This document shows positions 7,581 through 16,150 of a stretch of DNA of 64,000 nt, piece after piece. Below the pieces are notes generated by a model that saw only the letters and a program-made list of their open reading frames with translations, had not been told where the DNA came from and made no database searches. The position numbers were made by a program, and so were the translations under genes. Each line of letters starts with the position of its first letter. Position 1 is the stretch's first letter. This stretch comes from Candidatus Solirubrobacter pratensis (GTDB lineage Bacteria > Actinomycetota > Thermoleophilia > Solirubrobacterales > Solirubrobacteraceae): contig NZ_AUEK01000007.1 in the NCBI RefSeq assembly GCF_000425945.1, positions 186,001 to 250,000 of the forward strand. The letters are read 5' to 3'.

Positions 7581-9201
7581 CGCGCAGCGTCTTCCTGCGA
7601 GTCACGCCGTCCGCCATGATCGAGACGCGGTAGAGCCCGGCCTTGGACGGGCGCACCGACGTCGCGTAGGCGCCGTTGCGGACCGGGACGCGCTTGCGCT
7701 GCACCGTCGCCCAGCGGCGGCCGACCTGGCGCTCGAGCAGGCAGGTGACGCGCGCCTGCGCGGGCGACATCGTGCCGCTGACGGCGAACGTGCTGCCGGC
7801 ACGGGCGCGGCGCTTGTCGACGCTCAGGCTCATCTTCGGCACGACCTGGACGGTGATCGCGCCCGACTCGACCTTCGGGCGCGAGCCGTCGCCGGCGAAG
7901 ACCGCGCGGACCTTGCCGCTGGACGGCAGCACGGGGTTGGCCGCCCACGTGCCGTCGGGGCCGCAGATCGTGGTCGCGACCTGCGTCCAGGCCGAGCCGA
8001 CGGCGGTGAACTCGACGCTCAGCGGCGCGCCGGAGGGCGACGAGCCGTCGGCGAAGTGCAGGACGCCGTTGAGGCTCACGGGCGTCGTGCCGTGCTGGCG
8101 TGAGGCGGCGCGCACGACGATCCCGGAGACCGGGCCGGCGAAGCGCGCGGCGCGGCTGCGCAGGTCGGCGAGCTGGCCGTAGAGGACGTCGCCCGGGCAG
8201 GACGTGCTGTCGCCGTCGCGGTGCCCGCAGATGCGGTTGACGGTCACCGGCGTGCCGGATGCGTAGCGGTTCGACGGGCCGCCCGCGGACGTCAGCGTGA
8301 CCTGGCCGGTCACGGGCACCGCGTGGAGCGAGAGCTTCCAGCCGATCAGCTTCGCCAGCGCCTGGAGCCCCGCCTCGCTCTGCGTGACGGCGGAGAACGT
8401 GCCGAGGCAGGCGATGCCCGTCGACTGCGCGTTGTACCCCTGCGCCTGGGCGCCGACGACGGCCGCCTCGATCCCGCCCGCGCGGCCCTCGAAGATCTGG
8501 CCGTACTTGTCGACGAGGAAGTTGTAGCCGATGTCGTTCCAGCCGTTGGTGTCGCGGTGGTAGCGCGCGATGCCGAGCACGATGGCGGCGCTGTCGGAGG
8601 GCGCGTAGTCGTTCGTGCCGACCGTGTGGTGGACGAACGCGGCCTCCACGACGCCGTACTCCGGCGCGGCGCGCGGCGGAACGGCGTCGGCGCCCCACGA
8701 GGCGCGCGGGATCACCGGCGGCTGGCCGACCTGGGCGGCCTGCGCGTGCGGCCGTACGCGCGGCGCCTCGCCGAGCGCGTGGACGAGCTTCGCCGTGAGC
8801 CGGCTCGCGGAGCCGCGCAGGCGGAACTGGAGCTCGTCGGCGGCGCCGGTGAAGGCCGGATCGGTGCCGGCGGGCGCGGCGCCGCCGTCAGGGGCGTGGC
8901 CGTCGAGGCGCGGCAGCGGGAGCCAGGCGGTCCAGCGCCCGCTGCGCCTGCGGGCGCGGACCTGGCCCTGGATCGAGGCGCCGCCGGCCCATGTGAGGCC
9001 GACGAGGTCGAAGCGGCGCGGGGCGCGCAGCACCGCGGTCGTGTGCCAGGCGCTCGAGGCGTGGGCGCCGCGGTCGGGCAGTGGGAGCTCGAAGAGCGGC
9101 GGCGCCGCGGCGCGCGCGGGGGAGACGCGAAGCGCGCTCACTGCGACGGCGCCCGCGCCGAGGCGGAGCGCGTCGCGGCGCGTGAGGTTCCGTCCAGCCA
9201 T
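7567..9201 (-). CDS. Tat-exported N-acetylmuramoyl-L-alanine amidase (PGRP/amidase_2)
   Basis: A long secreted peptidoglycan hydrolase. A twin-arginine signal (LTRRDALRLGAGAVAVSAL) is followed by a beta-rich domain, an amidase_2/PGRP domain (about residues 165-330) and Ig-like repeats at the C terminus. Zinc ligands are seen in VHHTVG, ICGHRDGD and the cysteine of TSCPGD; GYNFLVDKYGQIFEGR is a strong family signature. It should cut the bond between muramic acid and the stem peptide outside the cell. A GTG at 9216 would add five residues. The 3' end overlaps the convergent peptidase gene by 14 bases. Confidence 0.9.
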   Translation of the reverse strand: MAGRNLTRRDALRLGAGAVAVSALRVSPARAAAPPLFELPLPDRGAHASSAWHTTAVLRAPRRFDLVGLTWAGGASIQGQVRARRRSGRWTAWLPLPRLDGHAPDGGAAPAGTDPAFTGAADELQFRLRGSASRLTAKLVHALGEAPRVRPHAQAAQVGQPPVIPRASWGADAVPPRAAPEYGVVEAAFVHHTVGTNDYAPSDSAAIVLGIARYHRDTNGWNDIGYNFLVDKYGQIFEGRAGGIEAAVVGAQAQGYNAQSTGIACLGTFSAVTQSEAGLQALAKLIGWKLSLHAVPVTGQVTLTSAGGPSNRYASGTPVTVNRICGHRDGDSTSCPGDVLYGQLADLRSRAARFAGPVSGIVVRAASRQHGTTPVSLNGVLHFADGSSPSGAPLSVEFTAVGSAWTQVATTICGPDGTWAANPVLPSSGKVRAVFAGDGSRPKVESGAITVQVVPKMSLSVDKRRARAGSTFAVSGTMSPAQARVTCLLERQVGRRWATVQRKRVPVRNGAYATSVRPSKAGLYRVSIMADGVTRRKTLRATRA

Positions 9202-9265
9202 CAGCGTCCGGAACACAGCATCGGTCGAAAAGGGCCGGTGCGGGGAACTGAAATGGATCCTGCGA

Positions 9266-9715
9266 TCAGCGTTCGACGTGGATCGAGCGCTCGCCGGCGC
9301 AGTCCGGGCAGGCGCCGCGCAGGACGATCTCGTGCTCGCCGATCGCGTAGCCGAGCCGCTCGGCGACGCCGTCGATCAGCGCCTCCAGCTGCTCGTCCTC
9401 GAAGGCGTCGAGCTTGCCGCAGCGGTCGCAGATCGCGTGATGGTGGTGCTCGCCGCCGGGGCTCGCCGGCTCGTAGGCGGCGGTGCCGCCGACGTCGACG
9501 CGGCGGGTGAGCCCGAGCTGCGTGAGCACCTCGAGCGCGCGGTAGACGCTGGCGAGGCCGACGGCGCGCTCGCCGCCGCGGAGCCGGTCGTGGATGTCCT
9601 GCGCGCTGAGGCAGCAGTCCTGCCCCGCGAGGAGCTCGACGACCGCGTCGCGCGCCCCGCCGGTGCGGTGCCCGGCGCGATTGAGCTCGCGGCGGGCGTG
9701 CTCGCTCCACTCCAT
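9266..9715 (-). CDS. zur: Fur-family zinc uptake regulator
   Basis: A 149-residue Fur-type repressor: an N-terminal winged helix (ASVYRALEVLTQLGL) and a metal-binding half with GGEHHHHAICDRCGK and a second CPDC pair, which form the structural zinc site. It is called Zur rather than Fur because it diverges from a znuABC-type transporter operon and a Zur-like box lies between them. TAAACT (minus strand, 9722-9727) sits six bases before the ATG, so the transcript should be leaderless. The box position allows Zur to act on the znu promoter. Confidence 0.85.
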   Translation of the reverse strand: MEWSEHARRELNRAGHRTGGARDAVVELLAGQDCCLSAQDIHDRLRGGERAVGLASVYRALEVLTQLGLTRRVDVGGTAAYEPASPGGEHHHHAICDRCGKLDAFEDEQLEALIDGVAERLGYAIGEHEIVLRGACPDCAGERSIHVER

Positions 9716-9743
9716 GCGGCCAGTTTACCGCGTGGGATGAGAA

Positions 9744-9758
9744 CGATAATGATTTTCA
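9744..9758. promoter_or_regulatory. Zur box in the znuA promoter
   Basis: CGATAATGATTTTCA is a 7-1-7 near-palindrome close to the Zur/Fur consensus TGATAATNATTATCA. It lies directly upstream of a -10 hexamer (TAAGAT, 9760-9765), so a bound repressor would shut off znuA transcription when zinc is ample. Confidence 0.7.
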
Positions 9759-9772
9759 GTAAGATGCCGCCG

Positions 9773-10681
9773 ATGCTGCGCCCGCTCGCCTTCGCCGTGC
9801 TGACCGCCGCCGTCGCGGCGTGCGGCGGCGATCGCGAGGCCGCGGGCCCGGAGGCCCTGCGGATCGTCGCCACGACGACGCAGGTGGCGGACTTCGCCCG
9901 CACCGTCGTGGGCACGCGCGCCTCGGTGCACCAGGTGCTGTCCCCGAACACGGATCCGCACGAGTACGAGGTGCGGCCGGGGGACGTCAAGGCGCTGCTG
10001 CACGCCGATCTCGTCGTGAGCTCGGGCGGCGAGGCCGACGCGTGGCTCGGCGACGCCCTCTCGGCGGCCGGCGTCGACGCGTCGGACGTCGTCGAGGCGG
10101 GGCGCGCGGGCGGGTTCGAGGGCGGCGATCCCCACTGGTGGCAGGATCCGTCGCGCGTGGAGAAGGGCGTGGTCGCGATCCGCGACGCGCTGATCCGTGC
10201 GGACGGGGCGGGCGCCGCCGTCTACCGCGCGAACGCGGCGCGCTATCTCGGGCGGCTGCGCAGGCTGGACGCGGAGGTCCGCGCGTGCATGGCGCGCGTT
10301 CCGGCCGGCGAGCGGCTGCTCGTCACCAGCCACGACGCGCTCGGCTACTACGCGCGCCGGTACGGGATCCGGGTCGTCGGCGCGGTCATCCCGGCCCTGA
10401 CGACCGCGGCGCAGCCCTCGGCCGGCGACGTCGCCAAGCTCGTCGGCACGATCCGGCGCACCGGGGTTCGCACGATCTTCGCGGAGAGCTCGGTCAACCC
10501 GAAGGTCGAGGAGGCGATCGCCCGCCAGACCGGCGCGCGGCTCGGCGCCGCGTTGTGGGCCGACTCGCTTGGTCCGCCCCGCTCTTCGGGCGCGACGTAC
10601 ATCGGCTCGATCGAGGCCAACACGCGCGCGCTCGCCGACGGCTTCACGAGCGGCGCGGTGAGCTGCCACCTCGATGCCTGA
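9773..10681 (+). CDS. znuA: Zinc ABC transporter substrate-binding lipoprotein
   Basis: A cluster A-I solute-binding protein. It has a lipoprotein signal with lipobox AVAAC (about residues 13-17) and metal-binding histidines in NTDPHEYEVRPGDV, DPHWWQDP, LVTSHDALGYYARRYG and an acidic ligand in TIFAESSVNPK. It captures Zn2+ (or Mn2+) outside the membrane for the two permeases encoded next. The ATG at 9773 is chosen because TAAGAT lies seven bases before it; ATGs at 9764 and 9737 are also in frame, but the second lies upstream of the Zur box. The typical His-rich loop is short or absent. Confidence 0.88.
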   Translation: MLRPLAFAVLTAAVAACGGDREAAGPEALRIVATTTQVADFARTVVGTRASVHQVLSPNTDPHEYEVRPGDVKALLHADLVVSSGGEADAWLGDALSAAGVDASDVVEAGRAGGFEGGDPHWWQDPSRVEKGVVAIRDALIRADGAGAAVYRANAARYLGRLRRLDAEVRACMARVPAGERLLVTSHDALGYYARRYGIRVVGAVIPALTTAAQPSAGDVAKLVGTIRRTGVRTIFAESSVNPKVEEAIARQTGARLGAALWADSLGPPRSSGATYIGSIEANTRALADGFTSGAVSCHLDA

Positions 10682-11483
10682 CCTGGCCGCCCCATACATC
10701 CAGCGCGGGCTCGTGGAGATCCTGCTGCTCGCGGTGCTCGCGGGCGTGCTGGGGACGTGGATCGTCCTGCGGCGGCTGCCGTTCTACACGCACGCGATCG
10801 GGACGGCCACGTTCCCCGGCCTGGTGGTCGCGGGCCCGTGGGGGATCCCGGCGCAGCTCGCCGCCCTGGCGTGCGCGCTCGGGTTCGGCGGTGCGCTCGA
10901 GCGCCTGTCGCGCACGCGCCGGATGGACGCCGACGCGGCGACCGGGCTGCTGCTGGTCGCGGCGCTGGCGATCGGCGTCGTGCTGGCGTCCGACGTCTAC
11001 CACTCCGGCGCCGGCGTCGACCGCCTGCTGTTCGGCAGCCTGATCGCGCTCAAGCCGCTCGACCTCTGGCTCACGGCGGTGGCCGCGGTCGCCGCGGTCG
11101 CGTTCGACGCCGCGGCGGGGCGGGCGTGGCTGGCGGGCGGGTTCGACGAGGACGGCGCGCGGGCCGCGGGCGTCAGGACGGCGCTCGCCGACCGGATGCT
11201 GCTGGTCGCGGTGGCGATCGCGGTCGTCGTCTCGCTCGACGCGGTCGGCGCCCTGCTCGTCACCGTCGTCCTGATCGTCCCGGCCGCGACGGTGCGCCTG
11301 CTGGAGCCGCCGCTGCGGACCCAGCAGCTCGCGACGACGGGGCTCGCGGCCGTCGAGGGGCTCGCGGCGATCTGGCTCGCCGACGCCGTCGACGTGGGTG
11401 CCGGCCCGGCGCTCGCGGTGATCGGCGCGCTGGCGTACGCGGCGGTCGCGGTGGCGACGCGGCGAGAGGCGGCGATCGCATGA
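10674..11483 (+). CDS. znuB: Zinc/manganese ABC transporter permease (first subunit)
   Basis: A 269-residue membrane protein with about eight hydrophobic segments and the family signatures SDVYHSGAGVDRLLFGSL and DAVGALLVTVVLIVPAATVRLL. It forms the membrane path for the metal with the ATPase encoded next. The start overlaps the end of znuA by eight bases. A second, different permease gene follows the ATPase gene, which suggests a heterodimeric channel as in SitCD/TroCD systems. Confidence 0.88.
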   Translation: MPDLAAPYIQRGLVEILLLAVLAGVLGTWIVLRRLPFYTHAIGTATFPGLVVAGPWGIPAQLAALACALGFGGALERLSRTRRMDADAATGLLLVAALAIGVVLASDVYHSGAGVDRLLFGSLIALKPLDLWLTAVAAVAAVAFDAAAGRAWLAGGFDEDGARAAGVRTALADRMLLVAVAIAVVVSLDAVGALLVTVVLIVPAATVRLLEPPLRTQQLATTGLAAVEGLAAIWLADAVDVGAGPALAVIGALAYAAVAVATRREAAIA

Positions 11484-12253
11484 GCGCCGACGCGCCCGCG
11501 CGCTTCCCCGCGGCGCTCGTCTCCGCGCGCGATCTCCGCGGCGGCTATGCGCGTGCCCAGGACGTGCTCGGCGGCCTCGCGTTCGAGGTCCGGGCGGGGG
11601 AGATCGCCGGCGTGCTCGGCCCCAACGGCGGCGGCAAGACGTCGCTCTTCCGGGCGCTGCTCGGCGAGCTCCCGTACCGGACCGGCGAGGTGCGCGTGGC
11701 CGAGCGGCCGGCATACGTGCCGCAGACCGAGCGGGCGCGGCTGGACTTCCCGGTCAGCGCGCTCGACGTCGCGCTGATGGGCGCGTACGGGCGGACGCCG
11801 TGGTACCGGCGCGTCTCGCGCGACGACCGCCGGCGCGCGGAGGAGGCGCTCGGCCGCGTCGGGCTCGCCGACCGCGCGCATGAGCGCTTCGGCGCGCTCT
11901 CCGGCGGCCAGCGCCAGCGCGTCCTGATCGCCCGCGCGCTCGTGCAGGACTCGCCGGTGATGCTGCTCGACGAGCCGCTCTCGGGCGTCGACCACGCCAG
12001 CGCCGCCCGCATCGAGGCGGTCTTCGGCGAGCTGCGATCCGAGGGGCGCGCGCTGCTGGTCGCCACCCACGACGTCGCCCAGGCCCGCGCCTGGCCGCGC
12101 GTGCTGTGCGTCAACCACCGGCAGGTCGGGTTCGGCGCGCCGGCCGAGGTCCTGACGACCGAGGTCCTGCGCGCGACCTACGGCGCCGAGCTGGTGGTCC
12201 TGGACGGGGCGCAGGACGCCGTGACGGTCGTGCACCACGACCACGCGCACTGA
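11480..12253 (+). CDS. znuC: Zinc ABC transporter ATP-binding protein
   Basis: A 257-residue ABC ATPase with Walker A GPNGGGKT, Q-loop region, signature LSGGQRQR, Walker B VMLLDEP and H-loop ATHD. It energises metal import. The tail is His-rich (VVHHDHAH), which may sense or buffer metal. The ATG overlaps the permease stop as ATGA, so translation is coupled. It sits between two permease genes in the operon. Confidence 0.92.
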   Translation: MSADAPARFPAALVSARDLRGGYARAQDVLGGLAFEVRAGEIAGVLGPNGGGKTSLFRALLGELPYRTGEVRVAERPAYVPQTERARLDFPVSALDVALMGAYGRTPWYRRVSRDDRRRAEEALGRVGLADRAHERFGALSGGQRQRVLIARALVQDSPVMLLDEPLSGVDHASAARIEAVFGELRSEGRALLVATHDVAQARAWPRVLCVNHRQVGFGAPAEVLTTEVLRATYGAELVVLDGAQDAVTVVHHDHAH

Positions 12254-12278
12254 TGGCGGCGCGCGTCGAGGTGATCGC

Positions 12279-13082
12279 GTGGGCTGGCTGACCGCCCCGT
12301 TCTCCACGGGCATCATGCAGCGGGCGCTGCTGGAGGCGCTCGTGCTCGGCGCGGCGTGCGGCCCGCTCGGCGTCTGGATCCTCCTGCTGCGGCGCGCGTA
12401 CGCCGCCGAGTCGCTCTCGCACGCGATGCTGCCGGGCCTCGTCGTCGCGGCGCTGGTCGGCGTGCCGCTGATCTTCGGCGCCGCCGGCGGCGTGCTCGCC
12501 GCCGCGGCCGGGATCGCGCTCGTGGCGCGCGACCGGCGCGCCGAGGGAGACGTCGGGGTGGCGGTCGTCGTCTCCGGCCTGTTCGGCCTCGGCGGGATGC
12601 TGGCGCTCTCGCCCGAGACGCCGCCGCGGCTCGGGGAGATCCTGTTCGGCGACCTGCTCGGCATCACCAACGCCGACCTGATCGCCGCGGCGGCGCTCGC
12701 GGCGGCCGTCATCGCCGCCCTCGCGGCGACCTACCGCAGCCTCGCCGTCACCGCGTTCGACCGCGGCTCCGCCCACGCCCTCGGGGTCAGCGCGCCGAGG
12801 GCCGACCTGGGGCTGCTGGTCGTGCTCGCGATCACGACCGTCGCGGCCGTCCAGGGGCTCGGGAACCTCCTGCTGATCGCGCTGATCCTCGCGCCTGCGA
12901 CCGCCGCGCTCGCGCTCACCAAGCGGCTTCCCGCCGCCCTTGCCACCGCGGCGGCCCTGGCGGCCGCCGCCGGCGCGGCCGGCCTGATCGTCTCCTACCG
13001 GTTGGAGATCGCCGCCGGCGCGTCGGTCGCGCTATGCGCCGTCGCGCTCTCGGGACTCGCGCTCGTGCGCGGCGCCTCGTAG
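12279..13082 (+). CDS. Zinc/manganese ABC transporter permease (second subunit)
   Basis: A 267-residue permease of the same family, divergent from the first: ESLSHAMLPGLV near the N terminus, ILFGDLLGITNADL in the middle and QGLGNLLLIALILAPATAALAL towards the end. GTG start 26 bases after znuC. It probably pairs with the first permease. The 3' end runs 88 bases into the antisense end of the VKOR gene, so the two messages overlap tail to tail. Confidence 0.86.
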   Translation: MGWLTAPFSTGIMQRALLEALVLGAACGPLGVWILLLRRAYAAESLSHAMLPGLVVAALVGVPLIFGAAGGVLAAAAGIALVARDRRAEGDVGVAVVVSGLFGLGGMLALSPETPPRLGEILFGDLLGITNADLIAAAALAAAVIAALAATYRSLAVTAFDRGSAHALGVSAPRADLGLLVVLAITTVAAVQGLGNLLLIALILAPATAALALTKRLPAALATAAALAAAAGAAGLIVSYRLEIAAGASVALCAVALSGLALVRGAS

Positions 13083-13471
13083 TGCAGCAGCCGGACGAGC
13101 GTCAGCACCATCAGCGCGGTCATGATCGTCGCGCTGGCGACGCACCACTGGCAGATCGCGTGGATGCGGAACAGCTCCGCCCACGTCAGGTACATCGAGA
13201 AGCCGAAGCCGACCAGCGCGAGGAACGCACTCGCGAGCTTGCCCTCATCGGCCGGCAGGAGCAGCGTGCTGCCCAGGATTCCCACGTAGCCGAGCAGTCC
13301 CAGCAGTGCGACCGGGATGCCCGCCAGCTCCGCGTAGTCCGAGCTCTGGACTTTCTCGCAGCCGCCGCCGCCGGAGAGGCAGACGACGGACAGGTGCCCG
13401 TAGTGGACCCACGTGAGGTAGCCGGCGATCCCGACCCCGATCACCGAGAGCACGATCACGGCACGGCGCAT
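12995..13471 (-). CDS. Vitamin K epoxide reductase (VKOR) family protein
   Basis: A 158-residue integral membrane protein with four to five hydrophobic segments and the VKOR active-site pairs: a first cysteine in CLSGGGGCEKV with the conserved serine/tyrosine of SSDYAELAGIPVALLG, and CQWC in the last third. Bacterial VKORs re-oxidise DsbA-like proteins and so drive disulfide formation outside the membrane. The ATG at 13471 is preferred over an upstream in-frame start because TACCCT lies seven bases before it. It diverges from mntR. Confidence 0.86.
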   Translation of the reverse strand: MRRAVIVLSVIGVGIAGYLTWVHYGHLSVVCLSGGGGCEKVQSSDYAELAGIPVALLGLLGYVGILGSTLLLPADEGKLASAFLALVGFGFSMYLTWAELFRIHAICQWCVASATIMTALMVLTLVRLLHYEAPRTSASPESATAHSATDAPAAISNR

Positions 13472-13499
13472 AGAGCCGAGGGTAGCCTTGAAGCCTCGG

Positions 13500-13515
13500 T
13501 TTAGCCATGCCATAA
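13500..13515. promoter_or_regulatory. Candidate MntR/DtxR operator
   Basis: TTTAGCCATGCCATAA is an imperfect palindrome that differs at three positions from a DtxR/MntR-like TTTAGGCATGCCTAAA and overlaps the -10 hexamer CATAAT (13511-13516) of mntR. This is consistent with autoregulation and joint control of mntH, and possibly of the divergent VKOR gene. The match is by eye. Confidence 0.5.
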
Positions 13516-13523
13516 TCTCATGC

Positions 13524-14195
13524 GTGGCAGCCCGAGAAACAGAGTTCTCCGCCGCAGTCGAGGATTACGCCAAGGCGATCTTCGCGCTCCAGCAGCGCGC
13601 GGACGGCGCCGTGGCGACGACCGCGCTCGCCGGGCGCCTCGGCGTCACCCCGGCCTCGGCCTCGGGCATGGTGCGCAAGCTCGACGAGCACGGGCTCGTC
13701 ACGCACGTGCCCTATCGGGGCGTCCGGCTGACGTCCGCCGGCACCAAGGTGGCACTGGAGGTCCTGCGCCGCCACCGCCTGCTGGAGCTCTACCTCTCCG
13801 AGTCCCTCGGCGTGCCGTGGGATCGCGTGCACGACGAGGCGGAGGTGCTCGAGCACGTCCTGTCCGACGATCTCGAGGCGCTGATCGCCGCCAAGCTCGG
13901 CGACCCGACGCACGACCCGCACGGCGACCCGATCCCGAGCGCCGACCTCGAGCTGCCCGAGGAGGAGACGACGTCGCTCGCCTCGCTCGAGCCCGGCGCG
14001 CGCGGGACCTTCGTGCGCGTGTCGGACGCCGACCCGGAGATGCTGCGCTACCTCTCCGAGCGCGGCATCGCGCCGGGCGACACGGTCGAGGTGGCGGACA
14101 AGCAGCCGTTCGGCGGCCCGCTGTTCGTGACCTTCCGCGGTACCACGCACGTCCTCGGCGGGACGCTCGCCGGCGCGATGAGGGTCCGGCTGTGA
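13524..14195 (+). CDS. mntR: DtxR/MntR-family metal-dependent repressor
   Basis: A 223-residue repressor: N-terminal winged helix (VATTALAGRLGVTPASASGMVRKL in two runs), metal-binding dimer domain with VHDEAEVLEHVLSD and a DPHGDPIP segment, and a C-terminal FeoA/SH3-like domain (about 145-223). The companion mntH gene points to Mn2+ as corepressor; iron sensing cannot be excluded. The GTG at 13524 is chosen because CATAAT lies seven bases before it. The stop overlaps the GTG of mntH as GTGA. Confidence 0.86.
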   Translation: MAARETEFSAAVEDYAKAIFALQQRADGAVATTALAGRLGVTPASASGMVRKLDEHGLVTHVPYRGVRLTSAGTKVALEVLRRHRLLELYLSESLGVPWDRVHDEAEVLEHVLSDDLEALIAAKLGDPTHDPHGDPIPSADLELPEEETTSLASLEPGARGTFVRVSDADPEMLRYLSERGIAPGDTVEVADKQPFGGPLFVTFRGTTHVLGGTLAGAMRVRL

Positions 14196-15472
14196 CGCCT
14201 CCGGTCTCCGCCGAGGCGGCCACGCTGCCGCTCCCTTCGCCGTTGCGCCGGACACGGGCACGCGGTCGCGTCCGCGGCGTGATCGCGATGCTCGGGCCGG
14301 CGTTCGTCGCGTCCGTCGCGTACATCGACCCGGGCAACTTCGCCACCAACATCGCCGGCGGCGCCAAGTACGGCTACATGCTGCTGTGGGTCATCGTCGC
14401 GGCGAACCTGATGGCGATGCTCGTGCAGTACCTGTCGGCGAAGACCGGCATCGCGACGGGCAAGAACCTGCCGGAGCTGTGCCGCGAGCACTTCCGCAAG
14501 CCCGTGACGTTCGGCCTCTGGCTCCAGGCCGAGGCGATCGCGATCGCGACCGACCTCGCGGAGTTCGTCGGCGCCGCGATCGCGCTGAACCTGCTGTTCG
14601 GCGTCCCGCCGTTCGTCGCGGGCCTGATGACCGCGGTCGTCGCGTTCGCGATCCTGGCACTGCAGTCGCGCGGAGCGCGCAAGTTCGAGCTCGCGATCGC
14701 CGGCTTCCTCGGGATCGTCTTCCTCGGCTTCATGTACGACCTGCTGCACGTCCACGTCGACACCGGCGCGGCGGCGGCGGGCCTGATCCCGCACTTCAGC
14801 GGCACCGACAGCGTGATGCTCGCGGTCGGGATCCTCGGCGCGACTGTGATGCCGCACGTCGTCTACCTGCATTCCGCGCTGACATCGCGCCGCATCCCGG
14901 CGGAGTCGATCGAGGAGCGGCGCGAGCTGCTGCGCTTCCAGCGCCTGGACGTCGTGCTCGCGATGGGCCTGGCGGGTGTCATCAATCTGTCGATGCTGCT
15001 GGTGGCGGCGTCGCTGTTCCACACGTCGGGCCTGACCGGCGTGGACTCGATCGAGGGCGCGCACGCCGGCTTCGAGCGCCTGCTCAGCGGCGGCGCCGCG
15101 CTGGCCTTCGCGGTCGCGCTGCTCGCGTCCGGCCTCTCGAGCTCGAGCGTCGGCACGTTCGCCGGCCAGGTGGTCATGCAGGGCTTCATCGACCGCCGCA
15201 TCCCGCTCTTCCTGCGCCGCGCGGTGACGATGGCGCCGTCGCTGGTCGTCCTCGGCATCGGCCTCAACGCGTCCGACACGCTGGTCGTCAGTCAGGTCGT
15301 GCTCTCGTTCGGGATTCCCTTCGCGCTGGTCCCGATGGTGCTGCTGACGCGCCGCAAGGACGTCATGGGCGCGCTGGTGAACCGCCGCGCGACGACCGTC
15401 CTGGCGAGCATCGTCGCGACGCTGATCATCTGCCTCAACGCCTTCCTCCTGCAGCAGACGTTCTTTGGTTAG
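14192..15472 (+). CDS. mntH: NRAMP-family divalent metal transporter
   Basis: A 426-residue membrane protein with about eleven hydrophobic segments and the NRAMP signatures: YIDPGNFATN in the first segment (Asp and Asn bind the metal) and MPHVVYLHSAL in the sixth (the Met/His region). These proteins import Mn2+ (or Fe2+) with protons. Translational coupling to mntR and the operator upstream suggest that manganese represses its synthesis. There are no frameshifts. Confidence 0.92.
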   Translation: MTPPVSAEAATLPLPSPLRRTRARGRVRGVIAMLGPAFVASVAYIDPGNFATNIAGGAKYGYMLLWVIVAANLMAMLVQYLSAKTGIATGKNLPELCREHFRKPVTFGLWLQAEAIAIATDLAEFVGAAIALNLLFGVPPFVAGLMTAVVAFAILALQSRGARKFELAIAGFLGIVFLGFMYDLLHVHVDTGAAAAGLIPHFSGTDSVMLAVGILGATVMPHVVYLHSALTSRRIPAESIEERRELLRFQRLDVVLAMGLAGVINLSMLLVAASLFHTSGLTGVDSIEGAHAGFERLLSGGAALAFAVALLASGLSSSSVGTFAGQVVMQGFIDRRIPLFLRRAVTMAPSLVVLGIGLNASDTLVVSQVVLSFGIPFALVPMVLLTRRKDVMGALVNRRATTVLASIVATLIICLNAFLLQQTFFG

Positions 15473-15523
15473 GGCTCAGTCCCCATTGACGCGGCGGTCC
15501 AGTTCGTGGACGATCGCGTCGGG

Positions 15524-16150
15524 ATGGACTCTGAAGCGCGGAGGGTGAAGGCCGAGCGCGATCGCCGGCGGCTGCCGCACCACCGCCGGGGAGCGTCGCG
15601 CTGGGCGGCGCGCGCCGCCGCGCTGCTGGCGACGGCCGCGCTGCTCGGCACCGCCGTCGCGTCGGCGCTGATGATCGCCCCGGACGGCGGCGACAAGGAC
15701 GGGCCGGGGACGGCATCGGCGCTCACGCCGAAGGCCACGGCGACCCCGAAGCCCAAGAAGAAGAAGGCCAAGCCGAAGGGCCCCACCAAGGCGCAGCTCG
15801 CGCAGCGAAAGGCCGCGGTCGCCCAGGTCCGCAGTCAGGGCTACACGACGCTGCGCCTGCGCGACTATGACTTCAAGGCGAGGCTGCGCGTGCTGATCGG
15901 CCGTCCGGTCGGGGATGCCGGGGGCGGCAGCTACGCGTTCTTCTTCGACCGGCAGACGTTCGTCGGCAAGGACTCGACGTCGCCGTCGACCAAGGTGCGG
16001 GTCTCGAAGAGCTCGAAGACGAGCGTGACGCTCGCCTACGACACGAGCGCGGGGCGCGCGAAGGTGCGCTTCAAGCTGGTGGGGCAGACGCTCCAGCCCT
16101 TGGATCCGATCCCGCCGCCCGTCGCGCGCTTGACGCCGCGGGGAAACTGA
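15524..16150 (+). CDS. Membrane-anchored or secreted LppP/LprE-like protein
   Basis: A protein of about 208 residues: a basic N terminus, one hydrophobic segment (WAARAAALLATAALLGTAVA), a Pro/Lys-rich linker (PKPKKKKAKPKG) and a C-terminal domain with GRPVGDAGGGSYAFFFDRQ and FVGKDS, which resembles the LppP/LprE lipoprotein domain of actinobacteria. No lipobox cysteine is seen, so it is more likely anchored by the segment than by lipid. A promoter reads TTGACG (15486-15491), 17 bases, GACGAT, nine bases, ATG. An upstream GTG at 15506 lies before the predicted transcript start. The function is unknown. Confidence 0.65.
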   Translation: MDSEARRVKAERDRRRLPHHRRGASRWAARAAALLATAALLGTAVASALMIAPDGGDKDGPGTASALTPKATATPKPKKKKAKPKGPTKAQLAQRKAAVAQVRSQGYTTLRLRDYDFKARLRVLIGRPVGDAGGGSYAFFFDRQTFVGKDSTSPSTKVRVSKSSKTSVTLAYDTSAGRAKVRFKLVGQTLQPLDPIPPPVARLTPRGN

